Shown in pieces: positions 13,227 to 13,328 of a stretch of 13,328 nucleotides of DNA (position 1 is the first letter of the stretch; each line of letters opens with the position of its first letter). Under the pieces are notes generated by a model that was given only the letters and a program-made list of their open reading frames with translations, did no database searches and was not told the origin of the DNA. A program made the translations under genes and the position numbers. The stretch covers positions 1 to 13,328 of the forward strand of contig CAZUAY010000091.1 in NCBI GenBank assembly GCA_964618405.1. The letters run 5' to 3'. Source of the stretch: JBBQIY01 sp964618405. Its GTDB lineage: Bacteria; Verrucomicrobiota; Kiritimatiellia; RFP12; UBA3636.

Positions 13227-13328
13227 TCAGCGGATCACGATCATAGAGCCTGGATATACAAACTCGTAGCAACCCATATCCACAATTCCCGGCCCGTTCC
13301 GGTCGATCCGTGGATGACCATCGAGATC
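13227..13328 (-). CDS. C-terminal tail of a choice-of-anchor Q domain surface protein (partial)
   Basis: On the minus strand the frame is open from the right window edge and runs 33 codons to a TGA (plus-strand tca, 13227-13229). The visible peptide contains DLDGHPRIDRNGPGIVDMGC followed by YEF. DLDG.PRI...VDMGAYE is the hallmark ending of choice-of-anchor Q proteins, which are usually large, secreted right-handed beta-helix proteins of PVC and related bacteria. Here the usual Ala before Tyr is Cys. A 12-residue tail (VYPGSMIVIR at the end) closes the protein. The body of the protein lies outside the window. It is 64 bases upstream of the DUF4838-like lipoprotein gene and may share its transcript, which would link a surface beta-helix protein to glycan handling. 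Confidence 0.8.
   Translation of the reverse strand, partial: DLDGHPRIDRNGPGIVDMGCYEFVYPGSMIVIR

Noticed and set aside
1..13328. CRISPR array, IS element, tRNA or rRNA
   Set aside because: No regularly spaced long repeats, transposase motifs, terminal inverted repeats or recognisable RNA gene sequences were seen by eye; a dedicated scan could not be run.

Overview
The window is a carbohydrate-processing locus. It probably comes from the PVC superphylum (Kiritimatiellota, Lentisphaerota, Verrucomicrobiota or Planctomycetota). The evidence for this is family content: several exported or lipid-anchored DUF4838 proteins, a planctomycete-style five-bladed propeller hydrolase with a C-terminal sandwich, a Gfo/Idh/MocA dehydrogenase, and a choice-of-anchor Q C-terminal tail at the right edge. 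GC content looks moderate, ribosome binding sites are weak or variable, and intergenic regions carry degenerate short repeats. The phylum is an inference from gene families, not from a marker gene.

Layout, plus strand (1-10306): the 3' end of a DUF4838 protein with a lectin-like domain (3-716); a repeat-rich gap (717-835); a cytoplasmic-looking propeller glycosidase-like protein (836-2194); a possible 39-residue ORF overlapping its stop (2191-2310); a lipoprotein DUF4838 protein without the lectin domain (2341-4329); a Gfo/Idh/MocA oxidoreductase (4348-5403); a fused amidohydrolase and class III aminotransferase (5423-7732); and a full-length DUF4838 protein with the lectin-like domain (7817-10306). 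Spacing between 4329 and 5423 is under 20 bases at each junction, so the middle genes are probably co-transcribed. A convergent intergenic region (10307-10624) has inverted repeats and short repeated motifs. On the minus strand follow a DUF4838-like lipoprotein with a CBM9-like C-terminus (10625-13162) and, upstream of it, the last 33 codons of a choice-of-anchor Q surface protein (13227-13328).

Working model (inference): exported DUF4838 proteins bind or cleave a polysaccharide, perhaps one with uronic acids given their likeness to alpha-glucuronidases. The cytoplasmic propeller protein trims oligosaccharides. The dehydrogenase, an amidohydrolase-2 domain of a superfamily that includes sugar lactonases, and the PLP aminotransferase then modify a sugar. 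Physical fusion of the last two activities is the most unusual element. No transporter, regulator, tRNA, rRNA, IS element or CRISPR array is visible.
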